34,280 nucleotides of DNA from Zygnema cylindricum (lineage: Eukaryota; Streptophyta; Zygnematophyceae; Zygnematales; Zygnemataceae). The notes under the pieces were generated by a model. The model did no database searches. It had not been told where the DNA came from and saw nothing but the letters and a program-made list of their open reading frames with translations. The stretch lies in assembly GCA_037447655.1 (NCBI GenBank), contig JBBHKE010000305.1, positions 1 to 34,280 on the forward strand. The letters are read 5' to 3'. Shown piece after piece: positions 1 to 10,054 of this stretch. Both the position numbers and the translations under genes were made by a program. Every line of letters starts with the position of its first letter. Position 1 is the stretch's first letter.

Positions 1-1
1 T

Positions 2-127
2 AAAATTATTAAACTGGTTCATAACACTGATGGAGAAATGATTGCAGACATGATGACAAAACCAATGCCTTGAGCTAAGTTGATTTATTGCAAAGAAAAC
101 TGTGGATTAAAATTGAAAAGTGACTAG
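2..127 (+). pseudogene. Ty1/copia pol C-terminal tail (end of RNase H region)
   Basis: One frame reads a copia pol C-terminus, including the motif GEMIADMMTKPMP, which matches the 'AD..TKPL' end of copia RNase H regions. An in-frame TGA lies at 71-73, and the natural-looking stop TAG is at 125-127. The rest of the polyprotein lies upstream of the window. It is followed at 131-140 by the purine stretch TTAAGGGGAG, a polypurine tract, and then directly by LTR A. The internal stop indicates a dead copy. Family assignment follows from known copia pol ends; the exact lineage is not determined. Confidence 0.8.
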
Positions 128-130
128 GAA

Positions 131-140
131 TTAAGGGGAG
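131..140 (+). promoter_or_regulatory. Polypurine tract of copia element A
   Basis: TTAAGGGGAG lies immediately before TGTTGAAAAG, the first bases of LTR A. In LTR retrotransposons this is the primer site for plus-strand DNA synthesis, and its position fixes the LTR start at 141. Confidence 0.75.
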
Positions 141-1045
141 TGTTGAAAAGAGGTAATTTTTAGTTCACTTCTCTATGTTAGTTTTACTTTAAAGAGAGAG
201 AGTGAAGATCAAAGGCGCGCCATGGCTGCCGCCATATTTAGAAAGTGGCAGATTTTCAAGTAGATGAGATTTTACCGAAATGCTGCCTAGATTTGATTTG
301 AACTAGATTTCTAGATTTGAACTTGGGTTTGTGGACCTCTATGTAGTCGTTAGCTCTAGCCGCTAAGTCATTATCAAAACGATACACGTGAGGGGTTCCA
401 AAGATATAAAAACATGACGCGACGGTTAATTAACACCAAACTAACAAAAATGAACAATTCATGCATGTACTCGAATCTGAACTATGTAAAACATGTTTTG
501 ATCGGACGGCCGGCATTGTAGCCGCCATGCGAAGTGAGCTTTTGGCTGCATTCGGAGATAGCGTCACACGGCGCCACGTGACGCCATATTGTTTGATACC
601 AAAGAAGATGGGAGGTGGAAACATGGCTCCCGATTTTGACAGGTGTCACCTTATAAACCATGTCGTACAATGGCCGTACAATAGGTACATCGCCCATTCT
701 ACCTTGTTGTACTATATAGTGTTTTTATTGGACTATGGCTTAGTAGTAGGTAGTCGTGAGTAGCAGACCAAGATTTAGTGATATTTAGGTGCCTTTCTCT
801 AAGAGAGCTTGTAACTATAAAGGTCATCTTTGACAAGCCATAACTTCTTGCTTAGGGGACCAAATCCAGTGACTCTTTTTGCGTTTGACTCAAGGGAGTC
901 TTGTTCTCACAGGGGTGAGGGTGGTCTGAATATTTGTGTGCCAGGGCGGCACTTATTAAGCTGGGAAGAGGAAGGGGCAAATATTATTGTAGAGGCTTTA
1001 TATAGGCTGCTCATTCTGTGGGTCAACGGAGTTCACAGAATTTCA
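141..1045 (+). mobile_element. LTR A: 3' LTR of a copia element (family shared with LTRs B and C)
   Basis: It begins TGTTGAAA after the polypurine tract and ends at AATTTCA, giving about 905 bp. The whole length is alignable by eye with two other LTRs on the minus strand (18016-18898 and 22811-23767). Shared blocks include a start TTGAAAAGG followed by AGTTCACTT, a middle segment with CGGAGATAGCG and CATGTCGTACAATG, and a late block with GAGAGCTTGTAACTATAAAGG. It carries CACGTG G-box-like cores near 385 and 576. Immediately downstream, with no spacer, a second copia reverse transcriptase fragment begins in open frame, so this element inserted into another copia. Short reading frames inside it are not genes. 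The 5' partner LTR is outside the window, so the target duplication (AAAAT at 1046-1050 would be the right copy) cannot be tested. Confidence 0.82.
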
Positions 1046-1870
1046 AAAATTAAATGGTTGGCCGATAAATTTGTCAATCGTTATAAAGCACGCCTTATCA
1101 CTACGGGCAACTTACAAACGGAGGGCGTTGACTTCAACAAAACGTTTGCTCCTGTCGCCAAATTTGACTCCATCCGTACGATTTTGTCTTTGGTCGCCCT
1201 TCATGATTGGGAATTACAGCAGCTTGACGTCAAAATTGCTTTTCTTCAAGGTATTTTTCCAGAAGATATTTTTATGGAAAAACTTCCTTACATTGTCCTT
1301 ATAATGGCAACTCTTGTCTATCATTTGCGTAAGTCTATTTATGGTCTTAAACAGGCGCCACAGACGTGGCATCAAACCATTGTTGCAGTATCAATTAAAA
1401 AAGGATTTAGGGAAGTTACTACAAATCTTAGAATTTATATTAGCGGTACTGGTGACCAGCTCATCATTATTATTATTTATGTCGATCTCAGAATTTATAT
1501 TAGCGGTAGTGGTGACCAGCTCATCATTATTATTATTTATGTTGATGATTAAATTTTAGCATGTGCTAGTAAATCCTCCATTCACCAAATCAAGGGCATT
1601 CTTTCCTCCTATTAGCCAATGACCGATTTTGGAGATCTTGACAGCTGTTTAGGCATCACTATTTTACGTCAAAGGTTTGCACACATTTTGCAAATGAAGA
1701 GCATTACGTTCTCGACCTACTTTAGCATTTTGACATGATCGGTTGCAATCCTGTGCCTTCTCCTCTTGATGCCAACACGACTCTCAATAAAATCTCCTCC
1801 GACAGGAATGCCCAATGAGATATAAGCTCACTCTATCAATCTATTATAGGAATTGGCCTTTCATGGCCAT
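1046..1870 (+). pseudogene. Ty1/copia reverse transcriptase fragment, decayed
   Basis: The frame open from about 1048 to 1552 shows the copia RT core: NRYKARL, FAPVAKFDSIRTILS, a QLDVKIAFLQG block with the first catalytic Asp region, KSIYGLKQAPQTW, and YVDD at the end. A stop (TAA) follows YVDD at 1550-1552. Beyond it the same frame still shows ILACASKSSIHQIKG and MTDFGDLDSCLGI, interrupted by more stops. A frame change near 1680-1740 leads into a segment with FDMIGCNPVPSPLDAN and YQSIIGIG around 1725-1860, the usual region after the RT palm. The 5' part (gag, protease, integrase) is absent because LTR A lies directly upstream. At least four stops and one frameshift make it non-functional. 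Confidence 0.88.
1427..1546 (+). repeat. Two exact-length 60-bp tandem copies inside the RT catalytic region
   Basis: 1427-1486 and 1487-1546 are direct repeats differing at only a few bases. Each encodes a 20-residue block starting LRIYISG and ending IIIIIYVD. The first copy runs into Leu instead of the second catalytic Asp; only the second copy ends YVDD. Because 60 is a multiple of three, the frame is preserved. Confidence 0.92.
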
Positions 1871-1880
1871 TAATTCAATA

Positions 1881-2977
1881 GAAACTAAACAAAAAAAACA
1901 GTAGTTATTCTTAGGGACTAAAATACTTATATTATTGTAGACTAATATATTTTTAAATTATATTATTTACTACCAATTTAACTATAAGTACATAATATTA
2001 TCATTGATCATTATAAATACACAAATTTTTTTATTTTGTATCATTATTTATTAATTATTGTTTTTTTTATTCGTATCATTAATTAATATAATTTTTTATT
2101 CTTACTAGTAAGTATTATTAGAAATTGGTTGTTGTTGTTGTAGATTAATATTAACTCAAATTATTGTTGGTATTATTGCAGATAATCATTATAAGCACTA
2201 ATTATTGTTGTTATAAATTAATGCTACTCACAAATATTATTTGTATTTTGGTAATAGCATTCCTACAAATAAGTATAACTACGAAATATAATTGTTAACT
2301 TTTCAATACTTTTAGATTACCATTATTGCTTTTCGATCATTATTTGCCTCATTGACATAATTAATTGTTGTGTGTTTATTACAATGCCTGGTTATTATTG
2401 GTAATTATTGTTTTTTATGGTTTAAACAATTATATATAAATATGCATGTAAGTAATTCTTGTATCAAATAGTAATAAAAAAATTTAGTAATTATTTTTCT
2501 TAATAATGCTATTTTTGGTAATTATTTTTCTTATTTCTCATTATATATTTATTAAAAGTTTATCATTTGTGGCACATGTCTTACAATAACTGGAGGGATG
2601 TGAGTTGACCGATGGACGATGGAATGCTTCCACTCAACTGGTTGTATGATAGAAGTCTATGGCATTGAACGTTCACACCCCACCAACACCCTCCCGCCCA
2701 AACGGTCTCGTCATTAGCCAAGCTACACCGTGAATCGCTATTAGCGTTATGAAATAATTAGGGCCAAAAAATAATTAGCGTTATTAACGCTAATTTTGGA
2801 TTTTCAATTTTTTCAAAAAATATATATATATATTTAGTTTATCAATAACTCTTATTTGGGTACAAATTTCCCATAGTGTACCCGGTATAGCGTGTGTTCA
2901 CATAGTTGATGTTTGAACATGTGAGAACAAGTTCCCGCGATTTTTCCTCGTCTTTATCTCTGGGAATCAAATCTTTT
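1881..2977. repeat. Segmental repeat, copy 1 (AT-rich plus conserved block)
   Basis: It aligns with 5212-6211. Both start at GAAACTAAACAAAAAA and end at GGGAATCARATCTTTT. A conserved block from about 2570 contains GAGTTGACCGATGGACGATGG, a run of CACCCCACCAACACCC, and GGTACAAATTTCCCATAG near 2860. The first ~690 bp is very AT-rich, with TATTATT-type runs and no coding signal. A shorter third copy lies at 8050-8275. Confidence 0.85.
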
Positions 2978-3268
2978 TGTATCGACGTACTCACTTTCCG
3001 GTGTCGGCTTTCCGGTGTCGACGCCGTTAGCTGACGCACTTTTTGTACAATTGTATAAAATAATGAGCATTTTTAGTACAGACTAACGCATTTCGTACAC
3101 CACACTATTTTAAAACAGTCCAAATTAGAGTTGTTTAGCGCTAATTCGACATTACCTACATTAAAGTTAAAAAACATTTAGAGTTATTTATTCTATTTTG
3201 GCTGAGGGTCAAAATTTGGGGGCACCGAATTAGCGTTATTAACGTTAATAGCAATTTGCGGTGTAGCT
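2721..3268. mobile_element. MITE-like element with ~30-bp imperfect terminal inverted repeats
   Basis: The left end AGCTACACCGTGAATCGC and the right end, read on the minus strand as AGCTACACCGCAAATTGC, match for about 30 bp including GCTATTARCGTTA. The third copy of the surrounding repeat (8200-8275) runs straight across this point without the element, so it is an empty site. The exact boundary is ambiguous: either a TA duplication around CACCG...CGGTG (2726-3263) or AGCT around ACACCG...CGGTGT. It contains the near-palindrome TTAGCGTTATTAACGCTAA. A 5' part also sits in copy 2 (from about 5956), cut off by satellite at 6211. There is no transposase; the superfamily is not certain. Confidence 0.62.
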
Positions 3269-3269
3269 T

Positions 3270-4439
3270 TCAAACACTCTATGAGACCCCTAGAACAAAC
3301 CCTCAAACCCCTTTTAAAAAAATCACATTAATAATTTCCTTCCGCCCCTTTTTTCTCCCTCTCTTTTTGTATGCTCTAGAAGCACGCTAAACTAGGATTT
3401 TCTAGGGTGACTTATAAATAGTTTTATTTAATATTACGATTAATGATTCTTGTTATTATAAACAGTATTTTTACTTATTGTTATTTATTCATATGTATTT
3501 TACTATTATTTATATAGCTATTATTAACTATTAATGATAATCAACTACTGGTGTCACTAATAAATGTTGTTACTTGTTACTCTAAATAACTAAAATTTCC
3601 GTTGCGGATTATTAATATTGAAAAATAACTATTACTAATTATTACTATTAATTTGGATTATTAATAAATGTTAGTCGCTATTATCAAAATTTGTTATTTA
3701 TATAAACACTCATAACTATTAAATATTATTAATTATTTATAGAAATTATTCTTATCGGGTCGCGATCATTATACACCTACATTTATCATCGTTTTTATTG
3801 AAACTACAAATCTTATGATTTTATCTATGATTTTTATCAATATTTATCATTAATATTAATACTGTTCACTTATATGTTCTTATCTACATTTGTTATGGTT
3901 TATTTTTATTTTGTTATTATTTGTTTATATAGCTTTTTTATTATGAAATATATTAGCTGTTTTCATTATTTGAGATTATTTATTAAAGTATAGCGTTATT
4001 TTGTTTATTAACAATATAAATTATATTGTGTGCTGGGGCATTCAGTATTATTAATTGTCATTATTTCTAAAATAATATATTGTTGTTATTGTTAACATAA
4101 TTTTATTATCTCAAATACTTGGTAATGCGGGATATCTATTCATTTATTAAGAACATAGTTGTTATCTTAATGTCATTATGTTTACAATATCATTTTATTA
4201 TGGTTTTATTGATGTTACATTCGATCTATTTAAAATCTTATTTGAATGGATTTTACACTTCATTTCTAAGATATTTAAAGCCAAGATAGAATGAATATTG
4301 ATTAGATAAGTTTTATTAGTTTTATCATCTCATGTTTTTATTTCGTTTTTGTGCTAGCTTCAATTAGCCATGGCATGTTTTTATGTGCCAAGATGGATGT
4401 GCTTTTAATTATATTTATATTTCTGTTCACTCTCATATT
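3270..4439. other. AT-rich intergenic stretch, no gene recognised
   Basis: It starts with a C-rich 3290-3360 segment, then becomes strongly AT-rich with many ATTATTA and TTTATTA tracts similar in character to 1900-2560 and 4950-5210. I see no open frame with coding character, RNA gene or terminal repeats in it. Confidence 0.6.
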
Positions 4440-4944
4440 CAATATTCTATGTTTATTCTCATATTCATATTCATATTCATATTCATATTCATATTCACAT
4501 TCATATTCACATTCACATTCACAATCACATTCACATTCAAGTTCATATTCATATTCATATTCAGATTCATATTCACTTTCACTCTCACATTCATACTCAC
4601 ATTTATGTTCACATTCCTAATTAGATTAACATTCACATTCACATCATATTCATATTCCTATTCGAAATCATATTCATATTCAAATTCAGATTCATATTCA
4701 CATTAACATTCACACTCACATTCCTATTCACATTTACATTCGTATTCATATTCATACTCAGAATCACATTCATATTCAGATTCACATTCAAATACACATT
4801 CATATTTATATTCACATTCATATTCACATTCATATTCACATTCACATCCACATTCCCATTCACATCCACATTCCCATTCACATCCACATTCATATCATTC
4901 ATATTGAAATTCACATTCACATTCATATTCACATTCATATTCAC
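4440..4944. repeat. TTCAYA hexanucleotide satellite, array 1
   Basis: Near-continuous TTCATA and TTCACA hexamers occur with occasional variants (TTCAAA, TTCAGA, TTCCTA). The hexamer rarely makes stop codons, so several frames on both strands stay open and read as low-complexity Ser-Tyr-Ser-His, Phe-Thr-Phe-Ile or Met-Asn-Val-Asn peptides; none is a gene. Flanks on both sides are AT-rich. Confidence 0.95.
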
Positions 4945-5211
4945 TATTTTTGCTGTTCTTATTTATTTTTGATTATTATTCGTTTATTATTTAAGTTTTG
5001 ATATATTTTTTTTTTTTTTTTTAAACATAAGTATTGCTTTTTAATTTCAGTGTTGTTAGTACTATAAATATTTATCATCAATGCCTTCATTAACTTTCTT
5101 CTTATAGTTATTAATTATTTATCATACTTTTATTATTCTAAATCACTGTTATTATTGTTCTTAATGATTATTATTACTAACTACAAATATTACTTCTTAT
5201 TATTAATAGTT
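4945..5211. other. AT-rich spacer
   Basis: It is an AT-rich spacer with a T run at 5008-5023, between satellite array 1 and segmental repeat copy 2. No gene is seen. Confidence 0.6.
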
Positions 5212-6211
5212 GAAACTAAACAAAAAAAGTAGTAGTAATTCTTATTGACTAATATACTTGTATTGTTATTGACTAATATATTTTTAATTTTTAAAATTTA
5301 CTACTAAATTTTAACTATTATTACATATTAATGATTATTAATACATAAAATTATTTTATTTTGTATTATTTTTTAATAACTATTGTTTTTATTATTCATA
5401 TCATTAATTATCATAATTTTTGATTCTTACTAGATATTGTCGGTATTGTTGCAGATAATCATTATTAGCATTATTATTGTTGGCATCAATTAATGTTACA
5501 AATAAATATTATTTTTATTTTGGTAATACCATTACTATGAATAAGTATAAATATTAACTATAATCGTTAGCTTTTCACTACTTTAATTTACCATTATTAC
5601 TTTTCGATCATTATTTGCCTCATTGACATAATTAATTGTTGTGTTTATTACAATGCCTGGTTATTGGTAATTATTGTTTTTTATGGTTTAAACAATTATA
5701 TTTAAATATGCATGTAAGTAATTCTTGTATCAAATAGTAATAAAAAAATTTAGTAATTATTTTTCTTAGTTCTCATTACATATTAAATAAAAGTTTATCA
5801 TTAGTGTCACATGTCTTACAAGTGTAGGAGGGATGAGAGTTGACCGATGGACGATGGAATGCTTCCACTCAACTGGTTGTTAAATAGATACCTGTGGCAT
5901 CGAAGATTCACACCCCACCAACACCCACCCGCCCAAACGGTCTCGTAATTAGCCAAGCTACACCGTGAATCGCTATGAGCGTTATGAAATAATTAGGGCC
6001 AAACAATAATTAGCGTTATTAACGCTAATTTTGGATTGTCAATTTTTTCAAAATTATATATATATATATAGTTTATCAATAACTCTTATTTGGGTACAAA
6101 TTTCCCATAGTGTACCCGGTATAGCGTGTGTTCACATAGTCGATGTTTGAACATGTGAGAAGAGGTTTGCACGAATTTCCCTCGTCTTTATCTCCGGGAA
6201 TCAGATCTTTT
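5212..6211. repeat. Segmental repeat, copy 2
   Basis: It is alignable with copy 1 across its length, with small indels; for example the AT-rich part is about 100 bp shorter. The conserved block with GAGTTGACCGATGGACGATGG is at about 5835. It ends abruptly at ATCTTTT, where satellite array 2 begins, whereas copy 1 continues with unique sequence. The satellite therefore interrupted or replaced the copy at this point. Confidence 0.85.
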
Positions 6212-8053
6212 ATTCACATTCATATTTACATTTATATTTACATTCACATTCATATTCACATTCACATTCACATTCATATTCATTTATTCATATTCACATT
6301 AATATTCATATTCAGATTCACATTCACATTCACATTCATATTCATATTCACATAAATATTCACATTCATATTCATATTCAAATTCATATTCATATTCAGA
6401 TTCATATTCACATTCACATTCATTTTCACATTCACATTCATTTTCACATTCACATTCATATTTACATTCACATTCATAGTCATATTCACATTCTCATTCA
6501 CATTCATGTTCACACTCATATTTATATTCATTTTAATATTCATATTCATATTCATATTCAAATTCATATTCACATCCATATTCACATTCACATTCATATT
6601 CACGTTCATATTCACATTCACGTTCGTATTCATATTCATGTTCAGATTAACATTCACGTAAACATTCACATTCACATTCATATTCATATTCATATTTACA
6701 CTCATATTTACATTCACATTCATATTCACATTCACATTCACATTTATATTCACATTCATTTTCATTTTCATATTCATATTCACATTCATATTCAAGTTCA
6801 TATTCACATTCATATTCACATTCAAAGTCATGTTCAGATTAACATTCATATTAACATTCACATTCACATTCATATTCATATTCATATTCATATTCACATT
6901 CATGTTTACATTCACATTCATAGTCACATACACATTAACATCCATATTCACATTCACGTTCATATTCACATTAACATTCATAATCACATTCATATTCACA
7001 TTCATATTAACATTCACATTCTCATTCACATTCACATTCATATTTACATTCATATTCACATTCATAATTACATTCACATTCATAGTCACATTCACAATCA
7101 CATTCATATTCACATTCACAATCACATTCATATTCAAATTCATATTCACATCCATATTCACATTCACATTCATATTCACGTTCATATTCACATTCACGTT
7201 CGTATTCATATTCATGTTCAGATTAACATTCACGTTAACATTCACATTCACATTCATTTTCATTTTACACTCATATTTACATTCACATTCATATTCACAT
7301 TCACATTCACATTTATATTCACATTCATATTCATTTTCATATTCATATTCACATTCATATTCAAGTTCATATTCACATTCATATTCACATTCAAAGTCAT
7401 GTTCAGATTAACATTCATATTAACATTCACATTCACATTCACATTCATATTCATATTCATATTCACATTCATATTTACATTCACATTCATAGTCACATTC
7501 ACATTAACATTCATATTCACATTCACATTCATATTCACATTAACATTCATAATCACATTCATATTCACATTCATATTAACATTCACATTCTCATTCACAT
7601 TCACATTCATATTTACATTCATATTTACATTCACGTTCATATTCACATTCACATTCACATTCGTATTCACATTCATATTCATATTCATATTCATATTCAC
7701 ATTCATATTCACGTTCATATTAACATTCCTATTCACAATCACAGTCATGTTCAGATTAACATTCATATTAACATTCACATTCATAGTCACATTCACAATC
7801 ACATTCATATTCACATTCACAATCACATTCATATTCACATTCACATTCACAATCACATTCATATTCACATTCACATTCATTCACATTCACATTCATATGC
7901 ACATTCTTTTTCAGATTCATATTCACATTAACATTCATAATCACATTCATATTCACATTCATATCAACATTCACATTCTCATTCACATTCACATTCATAT
8001 TCACATTCATATTCACATTCATTTTCACATTCACATTCACATCCATATTCTTA
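6208..8053. repeat. TTCAYA hexanucleotide satellite, array 2 (1.85 kb)
   Basis: It has the same hexamer family as array 1. It opens at the break in segmental copy 2 and ends at copy 3. Minus-strand frames of up to 327 codons (about 6280-7263 and 7260-7880) and plus-strand frames of about 200 codons arise only because the hexamer lacks stops; they encode only Met/Asn/Val or Phe/Thr/Ile repeats. An internal higher-order duplication is listed separately. Confidence 0.96.
6560..7720. repeat. Higher-order duplication (~570 bp, two copies) within satellite array 2
   Basis: Rare hexamer variants recur in the same order at a fixed distance. TTCAAAGTCATGTTCAGATT is at 6821 and 7390 (offset 569). CTCATATTTA is at 6701 and 7270 (offset 569). 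CACATCCATA is at 6571 and 7147 (offset 576). A partial third recurrence of the CATGTTCAGATTAACATTCA block appears near 7747. Confidence 0.85.
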
Positions 8054-8275
8054 GTTCCCATTCCATATTTATTTAAAGTTTTTCATTAGTGTCACGTGTC
8101 TTACAAGTATTGGAGGGATGTGAGTTGACCGATGGACGATGGAATGCTTCCACTCAACTGGTTGTAAAATAGATATCTGTGGCATTGAACATTCACACCC
8201 CACACACCCACCCCTCCAGCTGGTCTATCAATTGTCCGCGCTTACTTTCAAACTTCCATGAGACTTCTTTTTATT
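8050..8275. repeat. Segmental repeat, copy 3 (short; lacks the MITE)
   Basis: It aligns with 5763-5950 of copy 2, sharing CTTAGTTC, a GTCTTACAAG run and GAGTTGACCGATGGACGATGG. It then passes directly into ACTTTCAAAC..ATGAGAC, which in copy 1 lies on the far side (3266-3290) of the MITE-like insertion. Confidence 0.8.
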
Positions 8276-8680
8276 TTTTTTTATTGTTGCCACTGTATTG
8301 TATTTTATTATCCATCCCCTGCCAAATCAAATCTTAAAATTTTTTAAAAGAAATGGAAAAGCATATTTACAACACACATTTTTTTAACACCAAATAGCTT
8401 TTGTCACAATCTCACTCTCCCACCTTTATCCTCCATGACAAAAACATTATAATATGCAGAATCAATGAAAAATTCATCCCACAGGAAAAATAGGTAAAAG
8501 TATGATTGAATGTGGTGTTTTCACCCAACACCGATTTCCATCTCGATGCCTCTATCTCCCCTTCCCTCTCCCTCCCCCCACCCATCCCACCCTACCCCAC
8601 CCCATCCCTCCCTCCCACCGCTCCTCTTCCATCGTGACTTTTGCGCATCAAATGCATCCCCTATTCCAGTTTCCACTCAC
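8276..8680. other. Non-coding stretch downstream of the truncated LRR gene
   Basis: It contains poly-T/poly-A runs and a C-rich CCCACCC/TCCCACC tract at about 8555-8625. On the minus strand this is where further LRR exons would be expected, but I find no third LRR-coding exon here. Confidence 0.55.
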
Positions 8681-9292
8681 AATATCTTCAATCGTGTGAG
8701 GTTGCCTATCTCCGCCGCAATGCTCCCGCCTAGTCCTCGGCTGTCCAAATATCTGCACCCCCCTCTCAAAGGACTTTAAAAGAAATCCTTTCCTTCTCCC
8801 CCCCTCTCCGACCATCTTGTCTCATCGAACTCGAGGGCGCATTATGGCAGAGCGTGCACGCATCCTATGAATCAGAATTCAGTGCGAGATTCCGTATGCA
8901 ATTTAGTGTGGAATCATGACAGCAGAGATTGCGCGCATCGATTGTCACTCACACGCCAATCACGCGACCGGAATCATCGCAGGAGAAAGGATTTCCGCCA
9001 CATTTGATCTCAGGAAAGTTGTCCTTGTTCACAATCGCCGCCTTCACCGCCTCCAGAGCCGACTCTGCAGCAGCAGGATCGACATCAACAGAGAACTGTC
9101 ACAGGAGCGAATTAAAGATACCTTTCGCACGTGTGAAGACATGGACTGCACAAAAGAAGGGAGAAAAAGGAAAGTCTAAAGAGGGGAAAACGTACTGTCT
9201 GGTTCCGGCATTTCTCCAATGAATTGTCCCATGACGAGTGCCACGTGGCACACCAACATCAGCACTGTCGCGATGACCATGGTAGGCGCCAT
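8681..9292 (-). CDS. LRR receptor-like protein, 5' portion (three exons), truncated
   Basis: Minus-strand exons fit at 9292-9196, 9064-8953 and 8752-8681. Exon 1 starts at ATG 9292 with a signal-peptide-like hydrophobic run (MAPTMVIATVLMLVCHVALV) and ends in phase 1 at donor GTACGT. Exon 2 follows acceptor CTGCTGCTGCAG and encodes a helical SALEAVKAAIV segment and a Cys-bearing cap (KCGGNPFSCDDSGRVIG), like the N-terminal cap of plant LRR receptors. It ends in phase 2 at donor GTGAGT. Exon 3 is exactly 72 nt between TGCAG and GTGAGTG and encodes one repeat, with GLGGSIAAEIGNLTRLKIL. A 72-nt, phase-2, one-repeat exon is the classical plant LRR layout. The cap would normally be followed by many repeats, often a membrane segment and kinase; none is found below 8681, where repeats take over. 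The product would be secreted or membrane-anchored; the ligand is unknown. Splice sites are inferred. It is most likely a gene fragment, though exons beyond the satellite (outside the window) are not excluded. Confidence 0.78.
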
Positions 9293-9303
9293 GGGCTCCG
9301 AGC

Positions 9304-9579
9304 TCGCCACGTCAAACTGACAGGAAAATTCCAAACCAAAAGCCAGGTGGCAATCTTTGTCCACTCAGTTCCGTTTTTCAGTTCCGTTAGGGTTTGGTCT
9401 GCGGAAATCCGTCTTTTATTTTCTTTCAAATGTGGGAAAGCAGCCTTAGACGTACGGTACGGTACGGTCGAGAAAGTAATCAAAAGCGCGAATTTACTAA
9501 CCGCGTGTGTTAAATTAAAAAACGTTAAAATGGACTTACTGCCTGCTCTCCCCCCGCGGCCGCCACTGTCCAAAAGTGG
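9304..9579. repeat. Repeat R1, left part (interrupted by the foldback element)
   Basis: From GCCACGTCA it aligns with 14736-15020 (R3), and from TTGTCCACTCAG with 14280 onward (R2). Shared landmarks are CCAGGTGGCAATCTTTGTCC, CCGTTAGGGTTT, GACGTACGGTACGG and CCGCGTGTGTTAAATT. It ends at GTCCAAAAGTGG, where the foldback element starts. It lies directly upstream (minus strand) of the LRR start codon, so in gene orientation it would be promoter or leader sequence. Confidence 0.85.
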
Positions 9580-9814
9580 CAGAGGTCGCAAAAGTCAAAA
9601 AATTTCATACCCGGAACCGACCGTTTTTTTTTTTTCAAAATCTGAGTAACCGACGCCCGACCGAGTTTTGTCACGCTCCAAAATTGTTAACCGTTAACCG
9701 ACCGTCGTTTACGAAAAAATAAATTAACCGAAACTTGATTTTTCGCGACTAACCGTGCCCGCCCGTAACCGAAAAAGTACAAAATTAATCAATGTACGAC
9801 AGAATAAGCCAATA

Positions 9815-10018
9815 ATTACGATTTGTCGCGTTGCCTAAGATTTGCGAAATGAATATTGTAATAACGTGTCAGATTTGCGACGTTTTGTCGCGTTCCCTAA
9901 GATTTTCGAAATGAACAGTGTACTACAGTACCGTGTCAGATTTGCGACGCTTTGTCGCGTTCCCTTTTATTTGCGAAATAAATAGCCTACAATAGTACCG
10001 TGTCAGATTTGCGACTCG
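9815..10018. repeat. Tandem repeat (62-67 bp, three copies) in left foldback arm
   Basis: The core TTTGTCGCGTTSCC followed by TTTGCGAAAT and GTGTCAGATTTGCGAC recurs at about 9822, 9884 and 9951. It is present only in the left arm; the right arm holds unrelated AT-rich sequence at the same place (11297-11576). Confidence 0.85.
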
Positions 10019-10054
10019 AATCATGATGTCACGTACTTCCACGATGCCAAAGAG

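Noticed and set aside
6280-7880. Minus-strand open frames of 327 and 206 codons rich in Met-Asn-Val-Asn
   Set aside because: They are produced by the stop-free TTCAYA hexamer; composition is pure low complexity on every strand and frame.
6830-8076. Plus-strand Phe-Thr-Phe-Ile open frames of ~200 codons
   Set aside because: They are the same satellite read on the other strand; no start context, domain or splice signal.
8916-9222. Plus-strand open frames of 87 and 97 codons
   Set aside because: They lie antisense to the LRR exons; the minus-strand reading has splice sites and family motifs, the plus-strand reading has none.
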